A DNA stretch of 64,000 bases from Pseudomonas grimontii (lineage in GTDB: Bacteria > Pseudomonadota > Gammaproteobacteria > Pseudomonadales > Pseudomonadaceae): contig NZ_VFES01000011.1 in assembly GCF_007858185.1 (NCBI RefSeq), forward strand, positions 124,001-188,000. Direction: 5' to 3'. The notes beneath the pieces are model-generated. The model was not told where the DNA came from. It saw nothing but the letters and a program-made list of their open reading frames with translations, and did no database searches. The translations under genes and the position numbers were made by a program. Shown one piece after another: positions 27,695-36,244 of this stretch (position 1 is the first letter of the stretch; every line of letters begins with the position of its first letter).

Positions 27695-28516
27695 CTAGTC
27701 GTGGTACATCACCGACCGCCCGCCATCGATCATCAGGCAGGTGGCATTGATAAAGGGCGCTTCGTCGGTCGCCAGGAACAGCGCCGTCATTGCCACCTCG
27801 ACCGGCTGGCCGATGCGCTTGGGCGGGTGCAGGTCGAACGCGCGCTGACGCTCGGCGTGGGGATCGGGGAAACCGTTCCAGTAGTCGACGTTGAGCTGGG
27901 TTTCGATATAGCCCGGGGCGATGGCATTCACGCGGATGCCCTTGGGCGCGTATTCGATGCCAAGGGCGCGGGTAAGGCCGAGCAGGCCGTGCTTGGCCAC
28001 GGGGTAAGGGAAGCAGCCGGGAATGATGTGGCTGGAATGGGTGGAGGCGATGTTGATGATGTTGCCGATGCCCTGCTCGATCATGTGCGGCAACACCGTG
28101 CGGCAGCCGTACCAGGCGCCGTCGAGGTCGATGGCGAAGCAACGGCGCCAGTCTTCGTCGCTCATCGCCAGCGGGTCGCGGAACACATTGACCCCAGCGC
28201 AGTTGACCAGCACATCCACCCGGCCGAAGCGCTCAACAGCCACATTGACCAACGCCAGCCATTGCTCCTTGGAGGTGATGTCGACGGGTTGGGCGTAGAT
28301 CTCGGCGCCGCGTTCGCGCCAGTGGGCGGCGACTTTCTCGACCTTTTCACCCTGTATATCGGCGATCACCAGGCGCGCCTGCTGGGCCTGGAAACACGCG
28401 ACGATCGCCTCACCAATGCCTTGTGCGGCGCCGGTGATGATCACCACCTTGTTCTTCAGCCGCTCGCCGTAGGTTGGCTCGGGCACGGCGGGTAATGACA
28501 ACGGTTGGGCCTGCAT
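27695..28516 (-). CDS. SDR-family sugar dehydrogenase
   Basis: The 273-residue classical short-chain dehydrogenase has the cofactor motif T-G-A-A-Q-G-I-G-E near 30, N-C-A-G-V-N near 107, catalytic Ser (A-S-T-H-S-S) and Y-P-V-A-K-H-G. Placed directly upstream of araFGH (29 bp) it probably oxidises the imported sugar to a lactone, as L-arabinose 1-dehydrogenases do in the non-phosphorylating pathway. The exact substrate is an inference. An A-rich AAAAATAAAACAGGTG stretch precedes the ATG and resembles a Crc/Hfq site. Confidence 0.82.
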   Translation of the reverse strand: MQAQPLSLPAVPEPTYGERLKNKVVIITGAAQGIGEAIVACFQAQQARLVIADIQGEKVEKVAAHWRERGAEIYAQPVDITSKEQWLALVNVAVERFGRVDVLVNCAGVNVFRDPLAMSDEDWRRCFAIDLDGAWYGCRTVLPHMIEQGIGNIINIASTHSSHIIPGCFPYPVAKHGLLGLTRALGIEYAPKGIRVNAIAPGYIETQLNVDYWNGFPDPHAERQRAFDLHPPKRIGQPVEVAMTALFLATDEAPFINATCLMIDGGRSVMYHD

Positions 28517-28632
28517 CGCTTCACCTGTTTTATTTTTGGTAGTGAGTGCTGATGCAGACGACTATAAACCCATCATTTGAAATATCTCAATATATAAATT
28601 TGCATCCCATATAGTGAGCAAAATCAAAAAAT

Positions 28633-28725
28633 AATGTGGGAGGGGGCTTGCTCCCGATAGCGGCACGTCAGCTACAAATAGGCTGACTGATTCACCGCTA
28701 TCGGGAGCAAGCCCCCTCCCACATT
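28633..28725. repeat. REPIN
   Basis: Inverted copies of GTGGGAGGGGGCTTGCTCCC separated by about 45 bases, in the gap between the SDR gene start and the acetyltransferase gene end. Confidence 0.9.
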
Positions 28726-28754
28726 TGATCTACAGTGCTGTCAAAAAGAGGGCT

Positions 28755-29234
28755 TCAGCCGAGGGCGAAGTCCCGCAGCGAATCACCTTCCATGCGATAG
28801 CGCACCCACTCTTCCTGAGGCTGGGCGCCGATGGATTTGTAAAAGGCAATCGCCGGCTCGTTCCAGTCCAGCACGCTCCATTCGAAGCGGGCGCAACCGT
28901 TATCAAAGGCAATCTTCGCCAAGTGGCGCAATAACTTCTTGCCCGCTCCGCCGCCACGTTGTTCAGGGTTGATATACAGGTCTTCCAGGTACAGGCAGTT
29001 GCTGCCCAGCCAAGTGGAATAGCTGAAAAAGAACACCGCAAAACCAATCGGCAAACCATCCCGCAAGCAGATCAGGCCATGGGCGGTGGCGCCCTCGCTG
29101 AACAGGCTGCGCTGAATGTCCGCCACGCTGGCGATCACTTCATGCCGGGCTTTCTCGTATTCGGCGAGTTCGGTGATGAAAGTCAGGATCTGCGCAGCAT
29201 CGCTGGGCACGGCGGGGCGAATCTCGATGGTCAT
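28755..29234 (-). CDS. GNAT-family N-acetyltransferase
   Basis: The 159-residue single GNAT domain has the acetyl-CoA-binding segment R-G-G-G-A-G-K-K-L-L near 93 after the L-Y-L-E-D-L-Y-I strand, and the C-terminal W-N-E-P-A-I-A-F-Y motif. It resembles diamine/thialysine acetyltransferases (SpeG/SSAT-like), but the substrate cannot be read. The ATG at 29234 overlaps the stop of a small upstream reading frame by 4 bp. Confidence 0.88.
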   Translation of the reverse strand: MTIEIRPAVPSDAAQILTFITELAEYEKARHEVIASVADIQRSLFSEGATAHGLICLRDGLPIGFAVFFFSYSTWLGSNCLYLEDLYINPEQRGGGAGKKLLRHLAKIAFDNGCARFEWSVLDWNEPAIAFYKSIGAQPQEEWVRYRMEGDSLRDFALG

Positions 29235-29395
29235 GGGCGAGCCTTGGGCAATTTCAAAACACACATACTAAGGCGCTTTGATGACTGATTGCAGTGCAAT
29301 TTCGTGGGCTGCCACGTTACTCCGGCCAGCAGTAATGCAAGCACCAGCAACCATAGAACAAACTCAATCAGCGTGCATGGTAAACAAAGGGCCAT
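29231..29395 (-). CDS. 54-residue small membrane protein (candidate), coupled to the GNAT gene
   Basis: The frame begins M-A-L-C-L-P-C-T-L-I-E-F-V-L-W-L-L-V-L-A-L-L-L-A-G, a clear transmembrane helix, then a basic polar tail. A strong GGAGGT lies about 10 bases before the ATG and the stop overlaps the GNAT start as ATGA, typical of translational coupling. Against it, the start is only 26 bp from the divergent MFS start, leaving little room for two promoters. No homologue is recognised. Confidence 0.5.
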   Translation of the reverse strand: MALCLPCTLIEFVLWLLVLALLLAGVTWQPTKLHCNQSSKRLSMCVLKLPKARP

Positions 29396-29421
29396 AAATC
29401 CAACCACCTCCAGGCGGCCCC

Positions 29422-30618
29422 ATGCACTCCAAATCCCCGGTGAGCAACCCGTTGTTTGCCTTGTTCTGTCTTGCCAGCTTCCTGCTGTCGCTGTCTTACG
29501 GCTCGACCTTTTTGTTGTCATTGCTGATTCATGCACGGGGTGGCAACGAACACGACGCCGGCAGTGTGATCTCCACCGCAATGCTCAGCACTTTTGTCGC
29601 GGTGTTGCTTTCCGGTCATTTGGCCGATGCGTTGGGCGCGGCGCGGGCCGTTGCGGGGATGGGTGTATTGCTGGTGGTGGCATGCCTGGGCTTTGCATTG
29701 ATGCCGGGATTTGGCGAGGGCCTGATGCTGTTCGGATTGTCCCTGGGACTTGGCTGGGGCGTGTTCTATACCTTGGGCCCGATTATCGTGGCCATGCTGG
29801 TGGAGCCCCGGCAACGGGCCAAATATTTTGCGTTGCTGTCGGGCAGCATGATGAGCGGCATCGGTGCAGGGCCGTTACTGGGACGGGCCGCCAATACGCT
29901 GGGCCTGCCCCTGACCAGCGCCTTCTACATTGCCGCGCTGGCCAGCCTGGTCGGGGTGCTGGTGTTCTGGCACTTGGGTACGGCGCTCAAGCGCCACGCG
30001 ACGGCGCCGGTGTCGAAAATATCCTGGGGAGCCTGTCGCCGCGTGCTGTCTTCACGAGCGGTGTTTGCGATTGTCATGGTGGGCCTCGGCGGGTGCGTGT
30101 TTGGTGGTTTGTCTTCGTTCCAGACCAGCTACGCCGCGGCCCACGGCCTGGATTATTCGCTGTTCTTCGCCGGGTTCGTGAGTGCGGCCATTACCAGTCG
30201 CCTGCTGATCGCTGGCTACGTGGTCAAGCGTGATGCCTATGTGGCCGCCTGTGTGCTGTCCGGGGTGATGCTGGGGTCGATCCTGCTGCTTGCCTTTGGG
30301 GTCAGCGGCAGCGCCAGCTACCTGTTGGCGGCCGTGACCTTGGGCATCGGTTATGGCCTGACGTATTCGGTGATCAACGGGCTGGTGGCCAACGAGGCGC
30401 CCGCCGGCACTACGTCCCAGGCGCTGCTGTTGTTCAGCCTGGCGTATTTTGTCGGGGTATTCGGCTTTCCCTGGCTGGCGGGCTGGATCATCGTCGAGTT
30501 CGGCCTGCCGGCGCTGATGCTGAGCGTACTGGCCGTGGCCTTGGGCAATTGGTTGATCAGCCTGGCGCGCCTGGCTTGGCGTCGAGCGGCGTCACACAAA
30601 ATCTTACAGGTGCGCTGA
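29422..30618 (+). CDS. MFS transporter
   Basis: The 398-residue protein has 12 predicted membrane segments with the usual two six-helix halves and a G-H-L-A-D-A-L-G-A-A-R loop between helices 2 and 3 (MFS motif A variant). Substrate unknown; drug or metabolite export is typical for this size. It is a single gene on the plus strand, with AGGCGG before the ATG. Confidence 0.88.
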   Translation: MHSKSPVSNPLFALFCLASFLLSLSYGSTFLLSLLIHARGGNEHDAGSVISTAMLSTFVAVLLSGHLADALGAARAVAGMGVLLVVACLGFALMPGFGEGLMLFGLSLGLGWGVFYTLGPIIVAMLVEPRQRAKYFALLSGSMMSGIGAGPLLGRAANTLGLPLTSAFYIAALASLVGVLVFWHLGTALKRHATAPVSKISWGACRRVLSSRAVFAIVMVGLGGCVFGGLSSFQTSYAAAHGLDYSLFFAGFVSAAITSRLLIAGYVVKRDAYVAACVLSGVMLGSILLLAFGVSGSASYLLAAVTLGIGYGLTYSVINGLVANEAPAGTTSQALLLFSLAYFVGVFGFPWLAGWIIVEFGLPALMLSVLAVALGNWLISLARLAWRRAASHKILQVR

Positions 30619-30703
30619 TACCGTTCGTCGTCATCAAGGCACGATCGGCAAACGGCGGCTGACCAATAGAGGGTAAGGACATTAATCCCAGGGAGACACC
30701 CTC

Positions 30704-31036
30704 ATGAAGCATTCCAAGTTTGCTGCCCTCGCCCTCACCGGTCTGTTGTCTGCCGCGTCGCTGAGCGTCTTTGCTGCCAGCTCGTCCACCGGACCGACCG
30801 ATCCAACACCTGACGCCACCACCGAGTCCCAGAAATCCATGGGCACCGGCCTCGACACCAATGGCGGCGCGATTATCCAACCCGGTGCCGACCCTCGCAC
30901 CCAGGGCAATGACACCCAACGCCAGGCTCCGGCTGCCGTCGGCAACGGCAAAATGGGCCCGGCGATCAATCAACCCAACATCAACAAGGGCGACGACTCG
31001 AACGTCCCTGGCGCGCCGAAACAGCCTGCCCCTTGA
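30704..31036 (+). CDS. small exported hypothetical protein
   Basis: The 110-residue protein has a signal peptide (about 1-24, ending V-F-A-A) and a mature part that is hydrophilic and rich in G, N, P, T and Q, probably disordered. AGGGAGA precedes the ATG. No domain recognised. The next gene, on the same strand 51 bp on, may share its transcript. Confidence 0.75.
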   Translation: MKHSKFAALALTGLLSAASLSVFAASSSTGPTDPTPDATTESQKSMGTGLDTNGGAIIQPGADPRTQGNDTQRQAPAAVGNGKMGPAINQPNINKGDDSNVPGAPKQPAP

Positions 31037-31087
31037 GCCATAGATAGCAAGACCGACACCCGACCATTTCCCAGTGAAGAGGTACGC

Positions 31088-31354
31088 ATGAACGTCGATA
31101 GAAACCTTGAGAAAGAAGTCCTCACCCGCCTGTTGCACGCCCACCCGCAAGGCTTGGGCAAGGAAGTGCTGGACAACTACCGTGGTGAAAAGGAGGTCGC
31201 CAGTGTGTTGGCGTTTCTACAGGATCGCGGGCTCATCAAGGATGGGCATGTGACCACCGACGACGCCGGTGAATACTCGCTGAATTTGCCGATCAAGTTG
31301 ACGGCGTCGGGTGTGGACGAGGCGCGCAAGCTCGAAGGTGAGACGCGCCAGTAG
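31088..31354 (+). CDS. small winged-helix-like hypothetical protein
   Basis: The 88-residue charged protein has an alternating helix/strand pattern (L-H-A-H-P-Q-G, then V-A-S-V-L-A-F-L-Q-D-R-G-L-I-K-D-G, then L-T-A-S-G-V-D-E-A-R-K-L) that resembles a winged helix without a typical recognition helix. GAAGAGG lies before the ATG. Function unknown. Confidence 0.75.
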   Translation: MNVDRNLEKEVLTRLLHAHPQGLGKEVLDNYRGEKEVASVLAFLQDRGLIKDGHVTTDDAGEYSLNLPIKLTASGVDEARKLEGETRQ

Positions 31355-31376
31355 CCCTCATGCAAAACCACATGTG

Positions 31377-31410
31377 GGAGGGGCGGTGTGACCGCCCCTC
31401 CTGCATTTTT
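31377..31410. terminator. hairpin between convergent genes
   Basis: GGAGGGGCGGT / ACCGCCCCTCC with a GTG loop, then TGCATTTTTG on the plus strand. It sits between the end of the small winged-helix gene and the convergent PfkB gene and begins like a REP copy (ATGTGGGAGGGG). Confidence 0.65.
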
Positions 31411-31418
31411 GTCCGCGT

Positions 31419-32336
31419 TTATTCAGTAAGTAATGCGTCGACCTCGGCGGTGCCTGGGGAAGTTGCCGGCCCCCAACGTGTCACCGCCAGGGCTGCCGCG
31501 GCGTTCGCCCGCTGTGCTGCCGCAGCTGGTTTCAAACCAGCCGCCAACCCCGCGATAAACACTCCCGCATGCGCATCCCCCGCGCCATTACTGTCCACCG
31601 CCTGCACCTTGAAGCCGGGTACATGCTCGATCTGCCCCGCACGCCCTACCCAGCAGCCATTCGGCCCGTCGCGCACCACCAGCAACGTCTCGGCGGGCAG
31701 GTACTGATTGAGCGCGGGCAATGCGGCGGCGATGTTCGCCGCGCCGGTGAACGCCAACGCTTCAGGGCCATTGCTGGTCCAGATGTCGATACGTGGTAAC
31801 AGCGCACGCATCAAGGCCGATTCCGGCGCCTTGACCAACGGACCGGGGTCGAACACCACCACGATTTGCCGTGGCAGTGCCAGCAGCCAGTCGATCAGGG
31901 GCTGGGCCTTGCCCTCCAGGAGCAGGCTGTAGCCACTGACATACACGTAGTCATCCGGATGCGGCACAACGTTGGCGAGGTCCTCGGCACTCAGTTCACC
32001 CTCGGCGCCGATATGGGAAATAAACGTGCGCTCGGTGGTGGCCTCGGTCAGGGACACACATAGGCCGGTGTCCTTGCCGTCGCTGGCGGCCAGGGCCATT
32101 TCAATGCCCTCGGCCTGCATCGCCGCGCGGGCCAGGTCGCCGAAGCGGCCATTGCCGTGACGGCCCAGATAGACCACCGGCAACCCATTGCGCCGCGCCG
32201 CCGCCATCACATTGAAGCCCCCGCCGGCTTCGAAGCTGGCGGACTTGGCCAGCACGTCGCCGCCAGTCGCGGGCAAGGTGTTGAGGGCCATGACCAGGTC
32301 GACGATGACCTGGCCGGTGTGCAGCAATCTAGACAT
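31419..32336 (-). CDS. PfkB-family carbohydrate/nucleoside kinase (YegV-like)
   Basis: The 305-residue kinase has the N-terminal G-G-G-F-N-V substrate motif near 38 and the C-terminal D-S-N-G-A-G-D-A-H-A-G signature near 250 with catalytic Asp. It would phosphorylate a sugar or nucleoside. It is the last gene of an operon with NCS1 permease, ADP-ribosylglycohydrolase and GntR genes, overlapping the permease gene by 8 bp. That set recalls E. coli yegV/yegU/yegT/yegW, whose substrate is not settled. Confidence 0.87.
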   Translation of the reverse strand: MSRLLHTGQVIVDLVMALNTLPATGGDVLAKSASFEAGGGFNVMAAARRNGLPVVYLGRHGNGRFGDLARAAMQAEGIEMALAASDGKDTGLCVSLTEATTERTFISHIGAEGELSAEDLANVVPHPDDYVYVSGYSLLLEGKAQPLIDWLLALPRQIVVVFDPGPLVKAPESALMRALLPRIDIWTSNGPEALAFTGAANIAAALPALNQYLPAETLLVVRDGPNGCWVGRAGQIEHVPGFKVQAVDSNGAGDAHAGVFIAGLAAGLKPAAAAQRANAAAALAVTRWGPATSPGTAEVDALLTE

Positions 32337-33795
32337 TGGGATTCTCGACTAACGCCGGACGACGGTCAGCCGCGCCGCCCAGTAGCGCATATATCCCACC
32401 GGCGACCAGGAAGGTGACGATCCAGCCCAGGCCTTTGTGGCCGAGCCAGGAGTCGGACAACGGCCCGGCGAACCAGATGTTCTCGGCGGTGGTGCCGATG
32501 GTGGTGAAGCTGAAACCCAGCACGATGGCCACGGCCCAGGCGCCGAATGCACGCCATTCCACACCGCCGCGATACCAGTAGGCGCTGCTTGGGCTCACGT
32601 CCAGCAGGTCCTTGGGGCTGTAGTAGTGACGATGGATCAGGTCGACCACGAAGATCCCGACCCACGCGGTGATCGGCACCGCCAGCAACGAGATGAAGGT
32701 GATGAACGGGCCGTAGAAACTGTCGGCGATCAGCATGAAGTAGATGGAACCGGCGAAGATCGCCACGATATCGACGATCACCGCATGCACGCGTTTGACC
32801 TTCAGGCCAAGGGTCAAGGTGGTCAGGCCGGCCGAATACACCGACAGGTTGTTCGACAGCAACAGCCCGCCAAACGCGGTAATCAGGTACGGCACTGCCA
32901 TCCAGGTCGGCAGCATGTCGCGGATCGCAATGATCGGGTCAGTGGCCGAGGCCAGGTCATTGTTGCCCACCGACAACAGGCCGCCGAGGGTGATCAGCAA
33001 CACCAGCGGAATCCCCGCGCCAAATGCGGCCGACGCCACCAGGCGCACCGCAGTGACGCTGCGGTGCTGGTAGCGCGACATGTCGGCACCGGCGTTGGCC
33101 CAGCCAATCCCGGTACCGGCGGCCATGGTGCCGACGCCGATGATCATCGCGCTCAGCGGTGCCGGGGTGGCGTTGAACACCGCGCTCCAATCGATGGTGG
33201 CGCAAAGGAAACCACCTACCAGGATGTTCAACGCACCGAACACGTAGGTGGCCCACTTCTGGATCACCAGCAACGTGGCGTGGCCCAGCCCCGAGACCGC
33301 CAAGGTCAGCAGCACGAAAACGCCGATGAAGATCAGGGTGAGGACCGGTGCGCTTTTCGCCTCGACCGCAGAGCCAAACAGGATCGAGCACAACGACAAC
33401 AACACGAACGCAGCCGTGGTGGTGTTGACGGTTTCCCAGCCCAGGCGCGACATCAACGACACCAGCGTCGGGCCGATATTGCCGCGCACGCCGAAGATGG
33501 CACGAGACAAGGTCAGGCTCGGCGCACGGCCGCGGCGACCGGCGATGGAGATGATGCCCACCACGGCGAACGAGCCGGCGGCACCGAGGATCGCGACGAT
33601 GATCGCCTGCCAGATGGCCAGGCCGCGAAACGCCACGAGCGTAGCGCCGAGGGGCAAGCCGAGGATGCTGATGTTAGCGGCGAACCACACCCAGAACAGT
33701 TGCAGCGGATGGCCGTTGCACTCGCCTTCAGGGACCGGTTCGATACCACGTGTTTCCAATTGTCCGGCGCTTTGGCCGGCAGAGGGGGTGCTCAT
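32329..33795 (-). CDS. NCS1-family (cytosine/purine-type) permease
   Basis: The 488-residue protein has 12 membrane segments and the nucleobase-cation-symport 1 look: N-I-S-I-L-G-L-P-L-G-A near 40, S-R-A-I-F-G-V-R-G-N near 95, and G-A-D-M-S-R-Y near 235. It likely imports a nucleobase, nucleoside or related compound with a cation. Context (kinase and hydrolase) suggests a ribosylated substrate. A good AGGAG lies before the ATG. Confidence 0.87.
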   Translation of the reverse strand: MSTPSAGQSAGQLETRGIEPVPEGECNGHPLQLFWVWFAANISILGLPLGATLVAFRGLAIWQAIIVAILGAAGSFAVVGIISIAGRRGRAPSLTLSRAIFGVRGNIGPTLVSLMSRLGWETVNTTTAAFVLLSLCSILFGSAVEAKSAPVLTLIFIGVFVLLTLAVSGLGHATLLVIQKWATYVFGALNILVGGFLCATIDWSAVFNATPAPLSAMIIGVGTMAAGTGIGWANAGADMSRYQHRSVTAVRLVASAAFGAGIPLVLLITLGGLLSVGNNDLASATDPIIAIRDMLPTWMAVPYLITAFGGLLLSNNLSVYSAGLTTLTLGLKVKRVHAVIVDIVAIFAGSIYFMLIADSFYGPFITFISLLAVPITAWVGIFVVDLIHRHYYSPKDLLDVSPSSAYWYRGGVEWRAFGAWAVAIVLGFSFTTIGTTAENIWFAGPLSDSWLGHKGLGWIVTFLVAGGIYALLGGAADRRPALVENPNV

Positions 33796-33873
33796 GAGGG
33801 GGTACTCCTGATGCCTGTATTGTTGTGGTTGTGGCAGATATGCAAGTTGAATCGGTATCGCGGTCTTCCTGAC

Positions 33874-34875
33874 TCAGCGCAATTGGAGCAACCCTTGGAC
33901 CAGCGGCTGTAGATCCAGGCCATTGACCTGCTTGACCTGTTCAATCATTGATTCGGGCCAGCACTGCAGGCCGAGACAGGCACCCAGCATCGCGCCGAGA
34001 ATCGCGGCAATCGTGTCGGTATCGCCGCCCAGGCTCGCGGCCAGGCACAGGGCTTCGAACGCGTTCATGGCACCCACCGCCACCTGCTGGGCGAGGGCAA
34101 ACGACACCACCACCGACTCCTGGGAGGCGACGGAGGTGCCGATCAATTCGTACAGCAGATCGGCGAACAGGGCCTTGTCGCCACTGTCGACGCTCAAGGT
34201 GCGCGCCCAGCTGATACGGGTGGACATGCGCCCGCCGGCAATCCAATGACCATGGCCTTCCGCCTGTTGAGCCACCTGAGTGCCGATATTCAAGGCTTCA
34301 CCCAAGTCCACACCGTTGATGCCCGCAGACACCACCGCCGCCACTGCCGCTGCGCTGGAGATGCCCAGGGTGGTGTTGTGGGTGACCTGGCAGGCCTGGA
34401 TCACCGCCTGGATAAATCGCGCCGGGTCGCCGACATCGGCGGCGATCCCCACTGGAGTGATGCGCATGGCGGCGCCATTGGTGGTGCCGTAGCGCCCGGA
34501 TTCTTCCGGGGTATGGCCGCTGAGGATCATGTCGATTGCACGCTTGGTCGATGGGCCGAGCAGATCCTGGGAGCCCTTGGCGCGCATCACCGCTTCCCAA
34601 TCGATCAGGCGCTGGGCGAGCACGGTGGGTTCGATCCTGCCTTTGCCCTCGACCAGCAACTCACCGACCAGGATCGCTTGCTCAGTGTCATCGGTAATGG
34701 AGCCTGCCGGCATATTGGGCGCGATGGGTTGGTCGGCGTCAGCATCTTCCAGGCCGGTAATGGCACCGAAGCGCTGTTGCACTTGCTCACGGCTCAGGGA
34801 CTGGGTGGGCATGCCCAGGGCATCGCCCAACGCCAGGCCGTAGAAAGCGCCAAGGGCGCGGGTATTCGGGGTCAT
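33874..34875 (-). CDS. ADP-ribosylglycohydrolase family protein (YegU-like)
   Basis: The 333-residue protein has the DraG-type magnesium sites S-I-T-D-D-T-E-Q near 58-65 and G-G-D-T-D-T-I-A near 284, plus G-D-A-L-G-M-P near 17. The family removes ADP-ribose from proteins or splits related N- or O-ribosides. In this operon a small riboside substrate is more likely than protein de-ADP-ribosylation, but that is inference. The start overlaps the gntR stop (ATGA). Confidence 0.88.
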   Translation of the reverse strand: MTPNTRALGAFYGLALGDALGMPTQSLSREQVQQRFGAITGLEDADADQPIAPNMPAGSITDDTEQAILVGELLVEGKGRIEPTVLAQRLIDWEAVMRAKGSQDLLGPSTKRAIDMILSGHTPEESGRYGTTNGAAMRITPVGIAADVGDPARFIQAVIQACQVTHNTTLGISSAAAVAAVVSAGINGVDLGEALNIGTQVAQQAEGHGHWIAGGRMSTRISWARTLSVDSGDKALFADLLYELIGTSVASQESVVVSFALAQQVAVGAMNAFEALCLAASLGGDTDTIAAILGAMLGACLGLQCWPESMIEQVKQVNGLDLQPLVQGLLQLR

Positions 34876-35585
34876 TTCGAAGATCCAAACTGCAGGTGCA
34901 GGCGAAAGTGCAGAGGGTCGAGCAGGCTTTCGACGTACTCCATGAAGCGCTCGCGGCGATCGTAGGTGGTGCGCGAGGCCTTGAGAAACACGGCACCTGC
35001 AGGTCGGCCAAGCAGCTCGGCGTCTTCATCGCTGAGGGGCTCGGCCCCGATCCATTGGTCACCTTCAGCACCGACGTAACCGTAGGCTGCCAGGGTGATG
35101 GTCAGGGAGTTGTCGATCAGGCCAACGCGCGGCAGGCTTTCCAGGCCACCGGACGCGGGCATCAGCGAGCGCTCGAGGGAAACGGCCGTGCCATCGGTCG
35201 TGCGGCGGCGGCGGTCGAGGGCGATAAATTGGTCGGTGCCGAACCGACTGAACAGATCGGGGCGCGTCACCGCTTCAAGGCGCAGGATGTCGGTGGTCAC
35301 CAATGCCCCGGTGTCCGCCAAAGCCTGGGCCCAACCACTGGTTTGATCGAGCGCCATGCCATCAAACGTGACGATGGAGCCGACGCCGCTCTGGGTCGCG
35401 ATGTAATTGCGCCTTTTGAGTTCGGCGAGGGCTTCACGTAGCGTGCCGCGACTGACCGCAAACTCTTCAGCCAGTTGATGCTCGCCCGGCAACAGGAAAC
35501 CGTCGGCCATCACCCCGCCCTCGATACGGCGGATGAGCTCGTCGACGACGCGTTTTTTCTTATCAAATCGAACATGTCTAATCAT
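34872..35585 (-). CDS. GntR-family (HutC/UTRA) regulator of the operon
   Basis: The 237-residue protein has an N-terminal winged helix (R-R-I-E-G-G-V, L-P-G-E-H-Q-L-A-E-E-F-A-V-S-R-G-T-L-R-E-A-L) and a C-terminal UTRA ligand domain. It is first in an operon of hydrolase, permease and kinase genes and probably represses it until a substrate-derived ligand appears. The ATG at 35585 is used; TTG two codons upstream is possible. An ACATG...CATGT inverted repeat covers the start region. Confidence 0.88.
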   Translation of the reverse strand: MIRHVRFDKKKRVVDELIRRIEGGVMADGFLLPGEHQLAEEFAVSRGTLREALAELKRRNYIATQSGVGSIVTFDGMALDQTSGWAQALADTGALVTTDILRLEAVTRPDLFSRFGTDQFIALDRRRRTTDGTAVSLERSLMPASGGLESLPRVGLIDNSLTITLAAYGYVGAEGDQWIGAEPLSDEDAELLGRPAGAVFLKASRTTYDRRERFMEYVESLLDPLHFRLHLQFGSSK

Positions 35586-35587
35586 GT
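35572..35587. promoter_or_regulatory. possible operator at the gntR start
   Basis: ACATG-TCTAAT-CATGT, a short inverted repeat overlapping the gntR start codon, sized like GntR-family operators. Short arms make chance a real possibility. Confidence 0.35.
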
Positions 35588-35656
35588 ACAAATTGATAAC
35601 CGAAAGCGGCCATATGCAGCAAGCGAATTATTTCAGGGAGATGAAAAAAACCGCCC

Positions 35657-36217
35657 TCAAGGCTCCAGGCCGATGCGGAAAAACTCGCCGCCGCTCCAGA
35701 CGCCAAGCCAGTTCTGACCGTTGATCGGACGGCTCACCGCCAACTCCACCAATTGGTAGAAAACGTTGCGATGCACAAGGGCTTCCAGGTTGGTGCGCAC
35801 CCGCAAATAAGGCGAGGGCTCCTGGGTGACGGGGTCGATCACCACCCGCAGTGGATGCTCAATATCGGCTTCGATCTGCTCGTCGACGTTGGTGGTGAAA
35901 CGCAGCACCTGGCTTTCGCCCTGCCCTTCGACTTCGAGGGTAATCGCGACAAAGGGTGCATCATCGACGGTGATGCCGACTTTTTCCACGGGGGTAATCA
36001 GAAAGTAATCATCACCATCGCGGCGAATGATATTAGAGAACAACTTGACCATAGGCTTACGCCCGATCGGCGTGCCCTGGTAGAACCAGGTGCCGTCGCG
36101 GGCGATGCGCATGTCGATGTTGCCGCAGAAATCCGGGTTCCACAGGTGCACCGGCGCCGGTCCCTTGCCTTTGGGCAGTTGGGCCAGCAGATCGTTGGCC
36201 TTGGCGGAATCGGTCAT
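35657..36217 (-). CDS. DUF1285 family protein
   Basis: The 186-residue soluble protein belongs to DUF1285 by its pattern (G-N-I-D-M-R-I-A-R-D-G-T-W-F-Y-Q-G-T-P-I near 30-50, Y-F-L-I-T-P-V-E-K near 70). Function unknown. The ATG is preceded by GGAGAGCCCC. It is followed by the lipoprotein gene's neighbourhood in Pseudomonas and lies 27 bp from the next gene upstream on the same strand, so co-transcription is possible. Confidence 0.85.
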   Translation of the reverse strand: MTDSAKANDLLAQLPKGKGPAPVHLWNPDFCGNIDMRIARDGTWFYQGTPIGRKPMVKLFSNIIRRDGDDYFLITPVEKVGITVDDAPFVAITLEVEGQGESQVLRFTTNVDEQIEADIEHPLRVVIDPVTQEPSPYLRVRTNLEALVHRNVFYQLVELAVSRPINGQNWLGVWSGGEFFRIGLEP

Positions 36218-36244
36218 GGGGCTCTCCCTTTTTACGTGCTGGGC

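Noticed and set aside
28755..28934. Plus-strand frame from the REPIN into the acetyltransferase region
   Set aside because: Overlaps a convincing GNAT gene on the other strand and starts within repeat DNA.
32437..33912. 491-residue open frame antisense to the NCS1 permease
   Set aside because: Highly polar Q/H/R/D-rich product mirroring membrane codons; a shadow.
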